This document shows positions 8,728 to 16,322 of a DNA stretch of 35,016 bases, one piece after another. The stretch comes from an uncultured Clostridia bacterium (GTDB lineage Bacteria > Bacillota > Clostridia > Oscillospirales > Acutalibacteraceae). The notes under the pieces are model-generated. The model was given only the letters and a program-made list of their open reading frames with translations. It did not search any database and was not told where the DNA came from. A program made the position numbers and the translations under genes. Each line of letters opens with the position of its first letter. Position 1 is the stretch's first letter. The stretch is taken from contig CALWIS010000211.1 in NCBI GenBank assembly GCA_944380795.1, forward strand, positions 1-35,016, given 5' to 3'.

Positions 8728-9042
8728 TGAACGCATAGCGTTCACTAGGCGTGTCAAGATACCGCTGGGGGTCAAGGGGGCAAAGCCCCCTGCGAATCTT
8801 TGGTTCCTTTCTTTTCGCAAGAAAGGAACAGCCCGTCGCGGCTTGAGCGACAAACTAATATTTTAAAGATTTTCAAAAACGCAGAAAATATTTTTCAGGC
8901 GCATACGTAGGTGCGCTCCTACTTGGTGGGAGCCGTTAGATTTTGGATTAGGTCTGTTATTTTGCCTTGCGCTCTGCCCGCTCGCGTTGCCTTCGGCAAC
9001 TCTTGCTGCTTGTGCGAATGGCTGGCTTTTTACAGGCTCGCT
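8728..9042. repeat. Mosaic of short inverted repeats in the aroC-GNAT gap
   Basis: The 480-base gap between 8591 and 9072 holds no convincing gene. It contains a run of perfect hairpins: TGAACGC/GCGTTCA (8728-8744), GGGGGC/GCCCCC (8776-8790), an 11-base stem GTTCCTTTCTT (8803-8829), GTCGC/GCGAC (8835-8851) and GTTGCC/GGCAAC (8986-9000). The last part, 8981-9042, is repeated with about 80% identity at 11947-12009. It looks like a REP/BIME-type intergenic repeat cluster. Confidence 0.7.
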
Positions 9043-9072
9043 GGACTCTGCCCTTTGCTCCGCACCAACTTT

Positions 9073-10152
9073 TCAGTCCATCATCATATCTAGTAGCGCA
9101 ATCGCCGCCGCACTCTCGATCACTGGCACCGCCCGGGGTACAATACACGGATCATGTCTCCCGTGCACGGATAGTTTAGCATTTTCACCTGTCACTAAAT
9201 CTACTGTATCCTGCTCTTGGGAGATAGAAGGGGTAGGCTTTACTGCCGTCCGGAACACAATGGGCATTCCGGTAGTGATCCCACCTAAAATGCCCCCGGC
9301 ATGGTTGGTGCGGGTCTTAACCTTTCCCGCTTCATCGTAATAATAGGGGTCGTTGTTCTCACTACCGTGGAGAGTGGCAACTCCAAAACCATCGCCGAAT
9401 TCCACGCCCTTTACTGCCGGAACTCCATAAATAATGGAGGACAGCACATTTTCCACTCCCCCGAACATGGGGGAACCGATACCGGCAGGCATCCCCACAA
9501 CGGCGCACTCCACCACGCCACCGATACTGTCCTGCGCCATACGGGCGCTTTCGATCTCCTGCCGCATGGCCTCCTCCACGCCTTCTCTCCGTACCGGAAA
9601 ATACCGCAGGGAAAGGCCAGAAAGTTCTTCTTTCGAGACATTCACCGGGTCGAAGCGCTCGTCCTGTACGTTCCCCACGGACAACACATGGCCGCCGATG
9701 ACTACACCTCGCTTTTCCAGCAGCTGGCGGCACACTGCCCCAGCAAACACCATGCAGGCAGTGAGGCGACCGGAAAAGTGCCCGCCGCCCCGGATGTCAT
9801 TGGCGTTTTTGTACCGCACAGAAGCCGTATAGTCGGCGTGACCGGGACGGGGATGAACTTTCAGTTCACTGTAATCTTTGGAGCGCGTGTTGGTGTTCTC
9901 AATCACTGCCGCCAGCGGCGCACCGGTGAGCACCCCGTCCAGCATGCCCGAAAGAATGTGCGGTGTGTCGCTTTCCTTGCGAGGAGTGGAGCTTTTGTCG
10001 CGGCCCGGCGCACGGCGCGCCATCTGGCATAGAATCGCATCAAAATCAATGGTTTCCCCAGCGGGCAGACCGTCAATCACCACGCCAATGGCCTCGGTGT
10101 GGCTCCCGCCAAAAATGGACAGCTTTATGTGGTTTCCCCAAGTGGATGACAT
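9073..10152 (-). CDS. aroC: Chorismate synthase
   Basis: The 359-aa enzyme converts EPSP to chorismate with reduced FMN, the last common step of the shikimate pathway. Family signatures are present: GGSHTEAIGVVIDGLPAG near the N-terminus, HPRPGHADYTASVRY with DIRGGGHFSGRLTA in the middle, and GRHDPCIVPRAVPVIESAAA near the C-terminus. Length is normal. The start overlaps the 3' end of aroA by 28 bases, which suggests translational coupling. It is the last aro gene before the repeat-filled gap. Confidence 0.96.
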   Translation of the reverse strand: MSSTWGNHIKLSIFGGSHTEAIGVVIDGLPAGETIDFDAILCQMARRAPGRDKSSTPRKESDTPHILSGMLDGVLTGAPLAAVIENTNTRSKDYSELKVHPRPGHADYTASVRYKNANDIRGGGHFSGRLTACMVFAGAVCRQLLEKRGVVIGGHVLSVGNVQDERFDPVNVSKEELSGLSLRYFPVRREGVEEAMRQEIESARMAQDSIGGVVECAVVGMPAGIGSPMFGGVENVLSSIIYGVPAVKGVEFGDGFGVATLHGSENNDPYYYDEAGKVKTRTNHAGGILGGITTGMPIVFRTAVKPTPSISQEQDTVDLVTGENAKLSVHGRHDPCIVPRAVPVIESAAAIALLDMMMD

Positions 10153-11435
10153 TGGCAGTTTCCTCCTATAGACTGGTAATCCCGATAAAAGGCCGGGTAA
10201 GATTTATTGACGCTCTCTGCGTCGGTGACGGTGACGGGGCCTTCGCAGCGAAGCACCGCCGCCGAAAGGGCCATGAGCACCCGATGGTCGTTAAAGCCTG
10301 GAGCCTGCCCGCCGGTAAGAATGGGCTTGCCGTGAATCACCAGGCCGTCCTCCGTTTCACGGATGTCTGCGCCTAAAGCGGAAAGGCACTGGGTCATAGC
10401 GGCAAGGCGGTCGCTCTCCTTTAATTTGAGCCGCTGGGCGTTATAAATGCGGGTCTCGCCCTGCACACAGACTGCTGCCGCCGCCAGCACCGGAACCAAG
10501 TCGGGCGCCTGAGAAGCGTCGATCTCCTGCCCGGAAAGCCCGGCGAAAGGCTGTTTTGCCTTAGGATTGGAAACCGTGAGAGATTCCCCCTGCCACGCAA
10601 TTTCCGCACCGAATTTCTGGAACAGCTCCGCACACACCCGGTCGCCCTGCACAGAATCTTTCCGCAGACCGGTGAGGGTCAGCGGCCCGCCGGAAAGGGC
10701 ACCCATGGCCAGATAAAACACGGCCTGTGACCAGTCACCCTCCACCTGCACCTGCCCGGGGCGGTACTGCTGCCCGCCGGGAATGAACCAGCCGTTTTCG
10801 ATGGGCTGCACCTTTACGCCGAAATCATGCAGGGCGGAAAGGGTCATGTCCACATACCCGGCGGATTCCAGCGGGGTGGAGAGGGTCAGGTGGCTATCGC
10901 CGTCCAGCAGAGGCAGGGCGTACAGCAGGCCGGTGATAAACTGGGAGCTGATGTTCCCCGGCAGAATGAATTCCCCGGGAGTGAGTTTGCCGGAAATGGA
11001 GAAGGGCAGGCCGCCTTCTGTGCGGCAAGAAACGCCGTGGCCGGGCAGGCAATCCAGGTAGCAGCCGATGGGGCGCTCGGGAAGCCGCCCGCTGCCGATA
11101 AAGGTGGCCTCCATGCCCAAAGCGGCGGCGATGGGGATACAAAACCGCAGCGTGGAGCCGGATTCCCGGCAATGGATTTCCCCGGCGGAAATGGTGCCGG
11201 TTCTGGAGCCGTCCACAGTGAGGGTGCGGGTTTCTTTGTCATAAGAAATTACCGCACCCATGGCCTGCACCGCTTGCATGGTGGCAAACATATCCTCGCT
11301 TGGGTCAATGGGAGATAATATACTCTCGCCCTTTGCCAGTGCTGCACAGAGGATAGCCCGGTGAGCGGCGCTTTTGGAGGGCGGCATGGCCAGCGTGCCG
11401 GAAATTTCGGTAGAAATATAGGTGACAGTGCTCAT
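10125..11435 (-). CDS. aroA: EPSP synthase (3-phosphoshikimate 1-carboxyvinyltransferase)
   Basis: The 436-aa enzyme transfers enolpyruvate from PEP to shikimate-3-phosphate. PPSKSAAHRAIL (residues 18-29) and the LKLKESDRLAAM block are the classical substrate-binding motifs, and NDHRVLMAL follows near the C-terminus. The PEP-site loop reads RESGSTLRF, not the NAGTAMRP of enterobacterial (class I) enzymes, so it is of the other type; glyphosate behaviour is not predicted here. An AAAGGAG site lies six bases before the ATG, and a triple 64-base repeat array begins right upstream of that site (11451-11642). Confidence 0.95.
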   Translation of the reverse strand: MSTVTYISTEISGTLAMPPSKSAAHRAILCAALAKGESILSPIDPSEDMFATMQAVQAMGAVISYDKETRTLTVDGSRTGTISAGEIHCRESGSTLRFCIPIAAALGMEATFIGSGRLPERPIGCYLDCLPGHGVSCRTEGGLPFSISGKLTPGEFILPGNISSQFITGLLYALPLLDGDSHLTLSTPLESAGYVDMTLSALHDFGVKVQPIENGWFIPGGQQYRPGQVQVEGDWSQAVFYLAMGALSGGPLTLTGLRKDSVQGDRVCAELFQKFGAEIAWQGESLTVSNPKAKQPFAGLSGQEIDASQAPDLVPVLAAAAVCVQGETRIYNAQRLKLKESDRLAAMTQCLSALGADIRETEDGLVIHGKPILTGGQAPGFNDHRVLMALSAAVLRCEGPVTVTDAESVNKSYPAFYRDYQSIGGNCQCHPLGETT

Positions 11436-11450
11436 AGACAGCTCCTTTCA

Positions 11451-11642
11451 GCGGGCAGCGCCCGCACTCGAGTTCGCGGGGAAACAGCATCGAATAAGAA
11501 CCAGCTACCCCGCGGCGGGCAGTGCCCGCACCCAAATTCGCGGGGAAGCAGCATCGAATAAGAACCAGCTACCCCGCGGCGGGCAGTGCCCGCACCCAAG
11601 TTCGCGGGGAAACAGCATCGAATAAGAACCAGCTACCCCGCG
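11451..11642. repeat. Three tandem 64-base repeats upstream of aroA
   Basis: Units start at 11451, 11515 and 11579 with an exact 64-base period and only a few substitutions. Each unit contains a small hairpin (GCGGGC/GCCCGC, loop of 3) and a longer-range inverted pair CGCGGGG/CCCCGCG. The array ends 15 bases before the aroA start codon, directly abutting its ribosome binding site on the minus strand. Confidence 0.95.
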
Positions 11643-11658
11643 GATATAAAATTTTCGT

Positions 11659-11829
11659 CCACCTTTTATAAAAGGTGGCGGGGAATCCAAAGGGGCAGCG
11701 CCCCTTTGCGCCGCTCTCCGCAGAGAGCGGAATCCTTGTGCCGCAGGGCGCATTTTTGAAAAGTGAATTTGAAATCTTCCAGTGGAAGATTTCAAAGAGA
11801 AAAACTTTTTGCAAGAAAAAAGTTTTTCT
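11659..11829. repeat. Cluster of five perfect inverted repeats
   Basis: Consecutive hairpins fill this stretch: CCACCTTTTATAAAAGGTGG (11659-11678), AAAGGGGC/GCCCCTTT (11689-11707), CCGCTCTC/GAGAGCGG (11711-11730), a 13-base stem TTTGAAATCTTCC (11768-11796) and a 13-base stem AGAAAAACTTTTT (11798-11829). No gene is supported between 11643 and 12149. The remainder up to 12149 carries the repeat at 11947-12009 and a GTGTGCC/GGCACAC hairpin near 12100. Confidence 0.9.
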
Positions 11830-11946
11830 TCTTCGTTCCTGACAAAACTCACCTCTGTTTTCCCAATGGGAAAATCAGAACCGGTGGGGAAGATGCACAC
11901 ACCGTAAAAATTGGAATTAACATAACGGGGTTTCTGCCTCACAGGG

Positions 11947-12009
11947 CTCGCGTTGCCTTCGGCAACTCTTACTGCTGGGTGGAAACCGCTGCCTTTTTAC
12001 AGGCTCGCT
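11947..12009. repeat. Second copy of the 62-base dispersed repeat
   Basis: This stretch resembles 8981-9042: both begin CTCGCGTTGCCTTCGGCAAC and end TTTTTACAGGCTCGCT, with divergence in the middle. Both copies lie in gaps of the aro block. Confidence 0.85.
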
Positions 12010-12149
12010 AACGCTTCGCAGTATCGGAGCTTCTCGCCCCGAACCCTCGCCAAAGGGACTAAGGTCTCGCCTGCCGGCTCGGTCGGCGCCTTATTGTGTG
12101 CCACTGGCACACGGCGCCCCTTTGGAAACCGTATGGTCGCTCCGCGCCA

Positions 12150-13196
12150 TTACTTCAAAAATTCTTCTAAATTCTCTCTGGGCAAAGTGTAAATATATGA
12201 GTCCCCAATGTCATGGAGCAAAATCAGCCGCAAATTCTTTCCTGCGCTCTTTTTATCCAGCGCGGTTGCTTCGGCTATCTGCTCCACACTCCAGTCCGTT
12301 TCCGTAGGCAGATAGTATTTTTCCAACAGGGCGGCAATCTTCTCCCCTGCTCCCGGTGCAGTCAGGCCAGCCCGCTCCCCGGCTTTGGCAATGAGCACCA
12401 TGCCGATGCCCACCGCTTCTCCGTGGCTTAGGCCGGAAAATCCGTGGAGCTTTTCCAGCGCATGGCCTAAGGTGTGCCCGAAATTCAAAATCATCCGCTC
12501 GCCTTTGTCCAGCGCATCGGCCTCCACGATCTTCCGTTTGCAGTCCACACACTCATAAATGACCTCTTCTAGATGTTCCTGCACATCCTCATGCAACAAA
12601 CAATCAAAGAGAGCCGGACAGCGGATACAGCCATACTTGATGACCTCTCCCATGCCATCGGCAAAGAAGTGGGGCGGCAAAGTGGAAAGGGTGTCCGGAT
12701 CAATAAGCACTAGCCGGGGCTGATGGAACGCGCCCACCAGATTTTTACCAAAGGGCAAGTCTACACCGGTTTTGCCGCCCACACTGGAATCCACCTGAGC
12801 CAGCAAGGTAGTGGGGATCTGCACGAAATCAATTCCCCGCAAAAAGGTAGCCGCCGCAAAACCTGCCATATCACCGGTAACGCCACCGCCCAGAGCCACA
12901 ATAAAATCACTCCGGGTGAAGTTGTTTTCTGCTAGCGCCCGGTAAAAAGTTTCTACCGTAGAAAGAAGCTTGCTCTGCTCCCCAGCGGGGAAAACGCAGG
13001 AATACACCTCGTATCCCACCTGACGAAGGGAGTTCATTACCGTCTCTCCATAGAGTGGAAACACATTGCTGTCGCTGATGACCATCGTCCGGGTTCCGGC
13101 AGAAAACAGAGGCAGGCAGTGCTCGCCGGTATGAGTCAGCAGTCCCCGCTCTAAGAGGATAGAATAAGGTTTAGCAGTTTGTACGGTCAGTTCCAT
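12150..13196 (-). CDS. aroB: 3-dehydroquinate synthase
   Basis: The 348-aa enzyme converts DAHP to 3-dehydroquinate using NAD and a metal ion. GGGVTGDMAGFAAATFLRG and PTTLLAQVDSSVGGKTGVD form the NAD/substrate site. The metal ligands lie in GMGEVIKYG, NFGHTLGHALE and SHGEAVGIGM. The frame is open 11 codons further upstream, but the ATG at 13196 has an AAAGGAG site seven bases upstream and gives the usual N-terminus. A partial copy of the aroA-upstream repeat sits directly before that ribosome binding site (13203-13241). A roughly 700-base repeat-filled gap separates aroB from aroA. Confidence 0.95.
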   Translation of the reverse strand: MELTVQTAKPYSILLERGLLTHTGEHCLPLFSAGTRTMVISDSNVFPLYGETVMNSLRQVGYEVYSCVFPAGEQSKLLSTVETFYRALAENNFTRSDFIVALGGGVTGDMAGFAAATFLRGIDFVQIPTTLLAQVDSSVGGKTGVDLPFGKNLVGAFHQPRLVLIDPDTLSTLPPHFFADGMGEVIKYGCIRCPALFDCLLHEDVQEHLEEVIYECVDCKRKIVEADALDKGERMILNFGHTLGHALEKLHGFSGLSHGEAVGIGMVLIAKAGERAGLTAPGAGEKIAALLEKYYLPTETDWSVEQIAEATALDKKSAGKNLRLILLHDIGDSYIYTLPRENLEEFLK

Positions 13197-13202
13197 AAAA
13201 AG

Positions 13203-13241
13203 GCTCCTTTCATCGGGCAGCGCCCGCACTCAAATTAGCAG
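13203..13241. repeat. Partial copy of the 64-base repeat upstream of aroB
   Basis: The first 28 bases match the aroA-proximal repeat edge (11441-11468) with one difference, including the CGGGCAGCGCCCG hairpin; similarity then fades. It occupies the same place relative to the aroB start as the array does to aroA. Confidence 0.8.
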
Positions 13242-13268
13242 AGAAATGAGATGACGGGCGCATATTTT

Positions 13269-14108
13269 TTATTCCCCCAGCGCTTCTTTTACTTCTCTGC
13301 CCTGCCGGAGAAGGCCCTTTAAAGCTTGGGCGTCCTCTGCATTCAGGGCATTTTGAATCTCCTGTAGATTTCCAATTAAGGTAGAAAGCTCTCTGGACAG
13401 TGCTTCCCGATTCTCCAAAAACAGCTCTGTCCACAGGGTTTCGTTGATCCGTGCCACCCGGGAAACATCCCGGTAACTGCCCGCCGAATACCCTTTATGT
13501 CCCGGACATCGGGGACTAAGTACATAAGCGCAGGCCAAGGCATGGGGAAGCTGAGAGGTATAGGCGATCATCTCGTCGTGGTGTTCCGGCGTAGTCTTGA
13601 CTACCCGCCCAAATCCCATTTGCAGTGCCAGTTCTTCCATGGTGGATTCTGCCCACTGGGGCGCACCGCAGGGCACCAGCAGATAGCTGGCTCCCCGGAA
13701 TAAAGTGGCCTCGCTCACTGCAAAGCCGTTTCGCTCCTTACCCGCCATGGGGTGTCCGCCCACAAATACAAAACCCAATTCCTCGGAAAGTTCTTTCAGC
13801 TGAGGGCACACAGCATTTTTAATGCCGCAGGCATCGGTGACGACGCACGACTGCTTGAGCGCCGCTCCGTGCCTTCGTACAAACTCTACCGCCGCCTGTG
13901 GGTACAAACACAGCCAGAGAATATCGGTTTCGGGTAAATCTTCCTCATATCCCCGACGCTCAATGGCACCGCAGGCTATGGCTTCGTCCAGCACCTCCGG
14001 ATCAAGATCCATGCCCAGAACCCGGTGGGATGTAAATGCCGATAGGGCTTTGGCGATGGAACCGCCGATAAGCCCTAAACCTACGACCATAATATTTTTT
14101 GGCTCCAT
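13269..14108 (-). CDS. tyrA: Prephenate dehydrogenase
   Basis: The 279-aa protein oxidises prephenate to 4-hydroxyphenylpyruvate, the tyrosine branch. It opens with an NAD-binding Rossmann motif GLGLIGGSIAKAL. TDACGIKN, the catalytic-site GGHPMAGKERNGF segment and the substrate-binding SYRDVSRVARIN segment follow. It has no ACT domain and no fused chorismate mutase. An open extension of eight codons upstream is less likely than the ATG at 14108, which follows a GAAAGGAAAAAGGG purine run. It is the first gene of the tyrA-aroB-aroA-aroC run. Its promoter must lie in the 160-base divergent gap shared with the lipoprotein gene; I found only weak candidates there. Confidence 0.93.
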   Translation of the reverse strand: MEPKNIMVVGLGLIGGSIAKALSAFTSHRVLGMDLDPEVLDEAIACGAIERRGYEEDLPETDILWLCLYPQAAVEFVRRHGAALKQSCVVTDACGIKNAVCPQLKELSEELGFVFVGGHPMAGKERNGFAVSEATLFRGASYLLVPCGAPQWAESTMEELALQMGFGRVVKTTPEHHDEMIAYTSQLPHALACAYVLSPRCPGHKGYSAGSYRDVSRVARINETLWTELFLENREALSRELSTLIGNLQEIQNALNAEDAQALKGLLRQGREVKEALGE

Positions 14109-14270
14109 ACCCTTTTTCCTTTCTTTCAGCAAAGTGCCGTTCTCTTTGTTGCAGGTTGTTGCAGTTGACTAAAAACAATTTTATTTGTTATTCATAAAAT
14201 CAATTTCTGTTTTCTTTGTAAAATGCTACAATAATGTTGACAAAAGCAATTATTGTAAGGAGGGGACTGT

Positions 14271-14930
14271 ATGAGTAAAAAATGGTTTTCTATCGCATTA
14301 TCCGTCTTGCTCTGTCTGCTTTCTTTTGCTGGCTGCTCCTTTTCCCCGGCGGAACCAGTACTCAGCGAGGAAGAGGTAGAGACCCTTCGGGACGAATACC
14401 CCGTCCAGCCCATCTCCTTCTCCCCTGTGGTCGACATTGACACTTCCGGAACTGTGGAACAAATGGCCGCCACCATGGACACCGCCGTTTACGGCAAGGT
14501 GATTTCCCCACGCAAATGGAAAAACGTTTCTACTGCTGGCACCGACCACCCCGAGCTGGAGGAGAAAAAAGAGAATCTCACCAGCGGCGCTGGAACCGCC
14601 ACCTTCCTTTGTTATGAGATGGAAGTCGTCCGGGACGCTGGCGGCAAATATAAGAAGGGAGACAAAGTGGTATTTTCTATTACGGAAATGCTAGAGGACA
14701 CCATCCCCGATTTTCAGGAGGGGGACGGCGTGATCTTCCTGGGGGTATATTTTGACGGGAAAGAAAACGCCTTGGAAAACGAGATTGCTACCACCTTTAA
14801 GGGTATTTACTACGTCACCGATGACGGCTACGCCCTCTCCACCTGCGGGGAAGATCCGCAAACGGCCCGGGCCTCCGGTATGACTGCGGACGACTGCCTG
14901 GATTTGCTTTACCATCTGACACAGAAATAA
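14271..14930 (+). CDS. Predicted lipoprotein of unknown function
   Basis: The 219-aa protein has a lipoprotein signal: positively charged start, hydrophobic core and lipobox LSFAGC with the lipidated cysteine at residue 22. It should be anchored to the outer face of the membrane. The remaining part is soluble and beta-rich, with YEMEVVRDAGGKYKKGDKVVF and EGDGVIFLG-type strands reminiscent of small ligand-binding or OB-like folds, but I recognise no family. The ATG has AAGGAGG upstream. It lies on the plus strand between aroF and tyrA, interrupting an otherwise collinear minus-strand aro block, and has its own terminator. Confidence 0.85.
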   Translation: MSKKWFSIALSVLLCLLSFAGCSFSPAEPVLSEEEVETLRDEYPVQPISFSPVVDIDTSGTVEQMAATMDTAVYGKVISPRKWKNVSTAGTDHPELEEKKENLTSGAGTATFLCYEMEVVRDAGGKYKKGDKVVFSITEMLEDTIPDFQEGDGVIFLGVYFDGKENALENEIATTFKGIYYVTDDGYALSTCGEDPQTARASGMTADDCLDLLYHLTQK

Positions 14931-14948
14931 CGCTTTACCTTTATACAG

Positions 14949-14974
14949 GCCCCGGCTTTTTGGCCGGGGCTTTT
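14949..14974 (+). terminator. Terminator of the lipoprotein gene
   Basis: GCCCCGGC pairs with GCCGGGGC (loop of 6), followed by TTTT on the plus strand. The minus-strand tail lacks a T-run, so it is a poor terminator for aroF. Confidence 0.85.
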
Positions 14975-14977
14975 GTA

Positions 14978-15985
14978 TTACCGCAGAAGCTCTGCCGCCT
15001 TCTGCACATGGGCCGCCACCTTGTCGAACTGGTCGGGGGTGAGGGACTGGGCACCGTCGGAAAGGGCGTGGCTGGGATCATTATGCACCTCAATAATCAG
15101 GCCGTCAGCGCCAGCCGCCACCGCAGCCATAGCCAGAGGTTCCACCAGCCAGGCAATACCGGAAGCATGGCTGGGGTCCACTACCACTGGCAGGTGGGAA
15201 AGCTTTTTCAGAATCGGCACGGCAGAGATGTCCAGTGTGTTTCGTGTGAACGTCTCATAAGTGCGGATGCCCCGCTCGCAAAGGATAACCTGCTCATTAC
15301 CCCCGGCCATGATGTATTCAGCACTCATGAGCAGTTCCTCAATGGTGCTGGAAAGGCCACGCTTGAGTAAAATGGGCTTACGCAGCTTGCCAAGCTCTTT
15401 CAGCAGCTCAAAGTTTTGCATATTCCGAGCGCCTACCTGGATAATATCCACGTCCTCGAACAGCGGGATATGCTCCGCACTCATGATCTCAGTGACAATA
15501 GGAAGACCGGTTTTTTCCCGTGCTTCCCGCAAAAGCTCCAATCCCTGGGCCTTCATTCCTTGGAAAGCATAAGGGCTGGTGCGGGGCTTGAAGGCACCCC
15601 CGCGAAGGAATTGGGCTCCAGCGTTCTTTACCCGGCGAGCCACCTCGCAAATCTGCTCCTCACTCTCCACAGAGCAGGGACCGGCAATAAGGGCCAGAGA
15701 GCCATCCCCAATCTTTTGCCCGCCTGGCAGGGTGATGACGGTATTGTCAGGATGAAATTTCCGGTTTGCCTTTTTATAGGGTTCCTGTACCCGCTTTACG
15801 CTCTCTACAAAGCTCTGAGCCGCCACATAATCGATATCAATGGTAGAAGTATCACCGATCAGACCCAGCACGGTGCTTTGGGTGCCAACCCAAGTGTTTA
15901 CCTTAACGTTGTGGTTGCGGGTAATGGATTGAATGAACTGTTCCAGCTGTTCTTTGCTGCATTCAGGCTTCAGTACGATAATCAT
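14978..15985 (-). CDS. aroF: 3-deoxy-7-phosphoheptulonate (DAHP) synthase
   Basis: The 335-aa enzyme condenses PEP and erythrose-4-phosphate, the first step of aromatic synthesis. Residues 1-70 form the ferredoxin/ACT-like regulatory domain of the type I-beta (Thermotoga-like) enzymes. The barrel carries AGPCSVES at 101-108 and FKPRTSPYAFQG at 132-143. It also has KRGLSSTIEE, the metal-site segment VVDPSHASG and the C-terminal DGLIIEVHNDPSHALSDGAQ. The N-terminal domain implies feedback control by an aromatic amino acid. It is transcribed alone, behind a leader containing an aromatic-rich peptide and a terminator, so it is probably controlled by attenuation. Confidence 0.95.
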   Translation of the reverse strand: MIIVLKPECSKEQLEQFIQSITRNHNVKVNTWVGTQSTVLGLIGDTSTIDIDYVAAQSFVESVKRVQEPYKKANRKFHPDNTVITLPGGQKIGDGSLALIAGPCSVESEEQICEVARRVKNAGAQFLRGGAFKPRTSPYAFQGMKAQGLELLREAREKTGLPIVTEIMSAEHIPLFEDVDIIQVGARNMQNFELLKELGKLRKPILLKRGLSSTIEELLMSAEYIMAGGNEQVILCERGIRTYETFTRNTLDISAVPILKKLSHLPVVVDPSHASGIAWLVEPLAMAAVAAGADGLIIEVHNDPSHALSDGAQSLTPDQFDKVAAHVQKAAELLR

Positions 15986-16043
15986 AGAAAATTCCTCCTA
16001 TTTTAAACGGGGTATCGGGGAAGCGGCGGCCCCACAGAACAAC

Positions 16044-16072
16044 AAAAAAGCGGAGCCACTGCTGGCTCCGCT
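16044..16072 (-). terminator. Attenuator terminator upstream of aroF
   Basis: Minus strand: AGCGGAGCC pairs with GGCTCCGCT (loop AGCAGT) and is followed by six T. It lies between the leader peptide and aroF, about 60 bases before the aroF start, so it must be bypassed for aroF to be expressed. Confidence 0.9.
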
Positions 16073-16102
16073 GACAATACCCAAAAAATTTTGGAAACCG
16101 GC

Positions 16103-16240
16103 TTACAGGTTTGCCCTGCCGCCGGATATGGCTTCGGAAGCATCACAGTGTAAAGATCTGCACGCGGAAAAAGCCCACGCCATAAAATAGCGGGGGTACC
16201 CAAAGCCGGTAAATCGTGTGGTGCAAATCGCTGCGTTCAT
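16103..16240 (-). CDS. Candidate aromatic-rich leader peptide of aroF
   Basis: A 45-codon ORF begins at an ATG with AAGGAG seven bases upstream, the strongest ribosome binding site in the leader. It starts MNAAICTT and contains RFTGFGYPRYFMAWAF at residues 9-24, where 7 of 15 residues from F10 to F24 are Phe, Tyr or Trp. The stop codon lies about 30 bases before the terminator stem. ACCGGCTT within the aromatic codons is complementary to AAGCCGGT at the stop codon, so alternative RNA folds are possible. This layout is that of ribosome-mediated attenuation, as in trp and phe leaders of other bacteria. A competing 37-codon frame (16143-16256) is also aromatic-rich but has a weaker ribosome binding site. 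Confidence 0.7.
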   Translation of the reverse strand: MNAAICTTRFTGFGYPRYFMAWAFSACRSLHCDASEAISGGRANL

Positions 16241-16288
16241 ATGTGTGCTCCTTCATACTACAGGCTACCACCTGTAAATTACTTTTTT

Positions 16289-16317
16289 ATCATACCGTAT
16301 TCCCTGAGGCTTGTCAA
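16289..16317 (-). promoter_or_regulatory. Promoter of the aroF leader transcript
   Basis: Minus strand TTGACA (16312-16317), 17-base spacer, TATGAT (16289-16294). The transcript would begin about 40 bases before the leader peptide. Confidence 0.85.
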
Positions 16318-16322
16318 GATTT

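Noticed and set aside
9301..10032. Plus-strand open frame of 243 codons
   Set aside because: It is the antisense shadow of aroC.
11451..11642. CRISPR array
   Set aside because: The units are contiguous 64-base tandem repeats without variable spacers, and no cas genes are present.
14109..14270. A definite tyrA promoter in the divergent gap
   Set aside because: Only partial matches (for example TTGTCA with TACAAA) were found; also the CAATAAT/ATTATTG inverted repeat near 14230-14256 is too short to call an operator.
16003..16203. Third open frame (66 codons) in the aroF leader
   Set aside because: It reads through the terminator stem and has no good ribosome binding site; the other two leader frames fit better.
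15986..16317. T-box riboswitch upstream of aroF
   Set aside because: No T-box AGGGTGGNACCGCG-like motif or specifier stem was found; the aromatic leader ORF explains the layout better.
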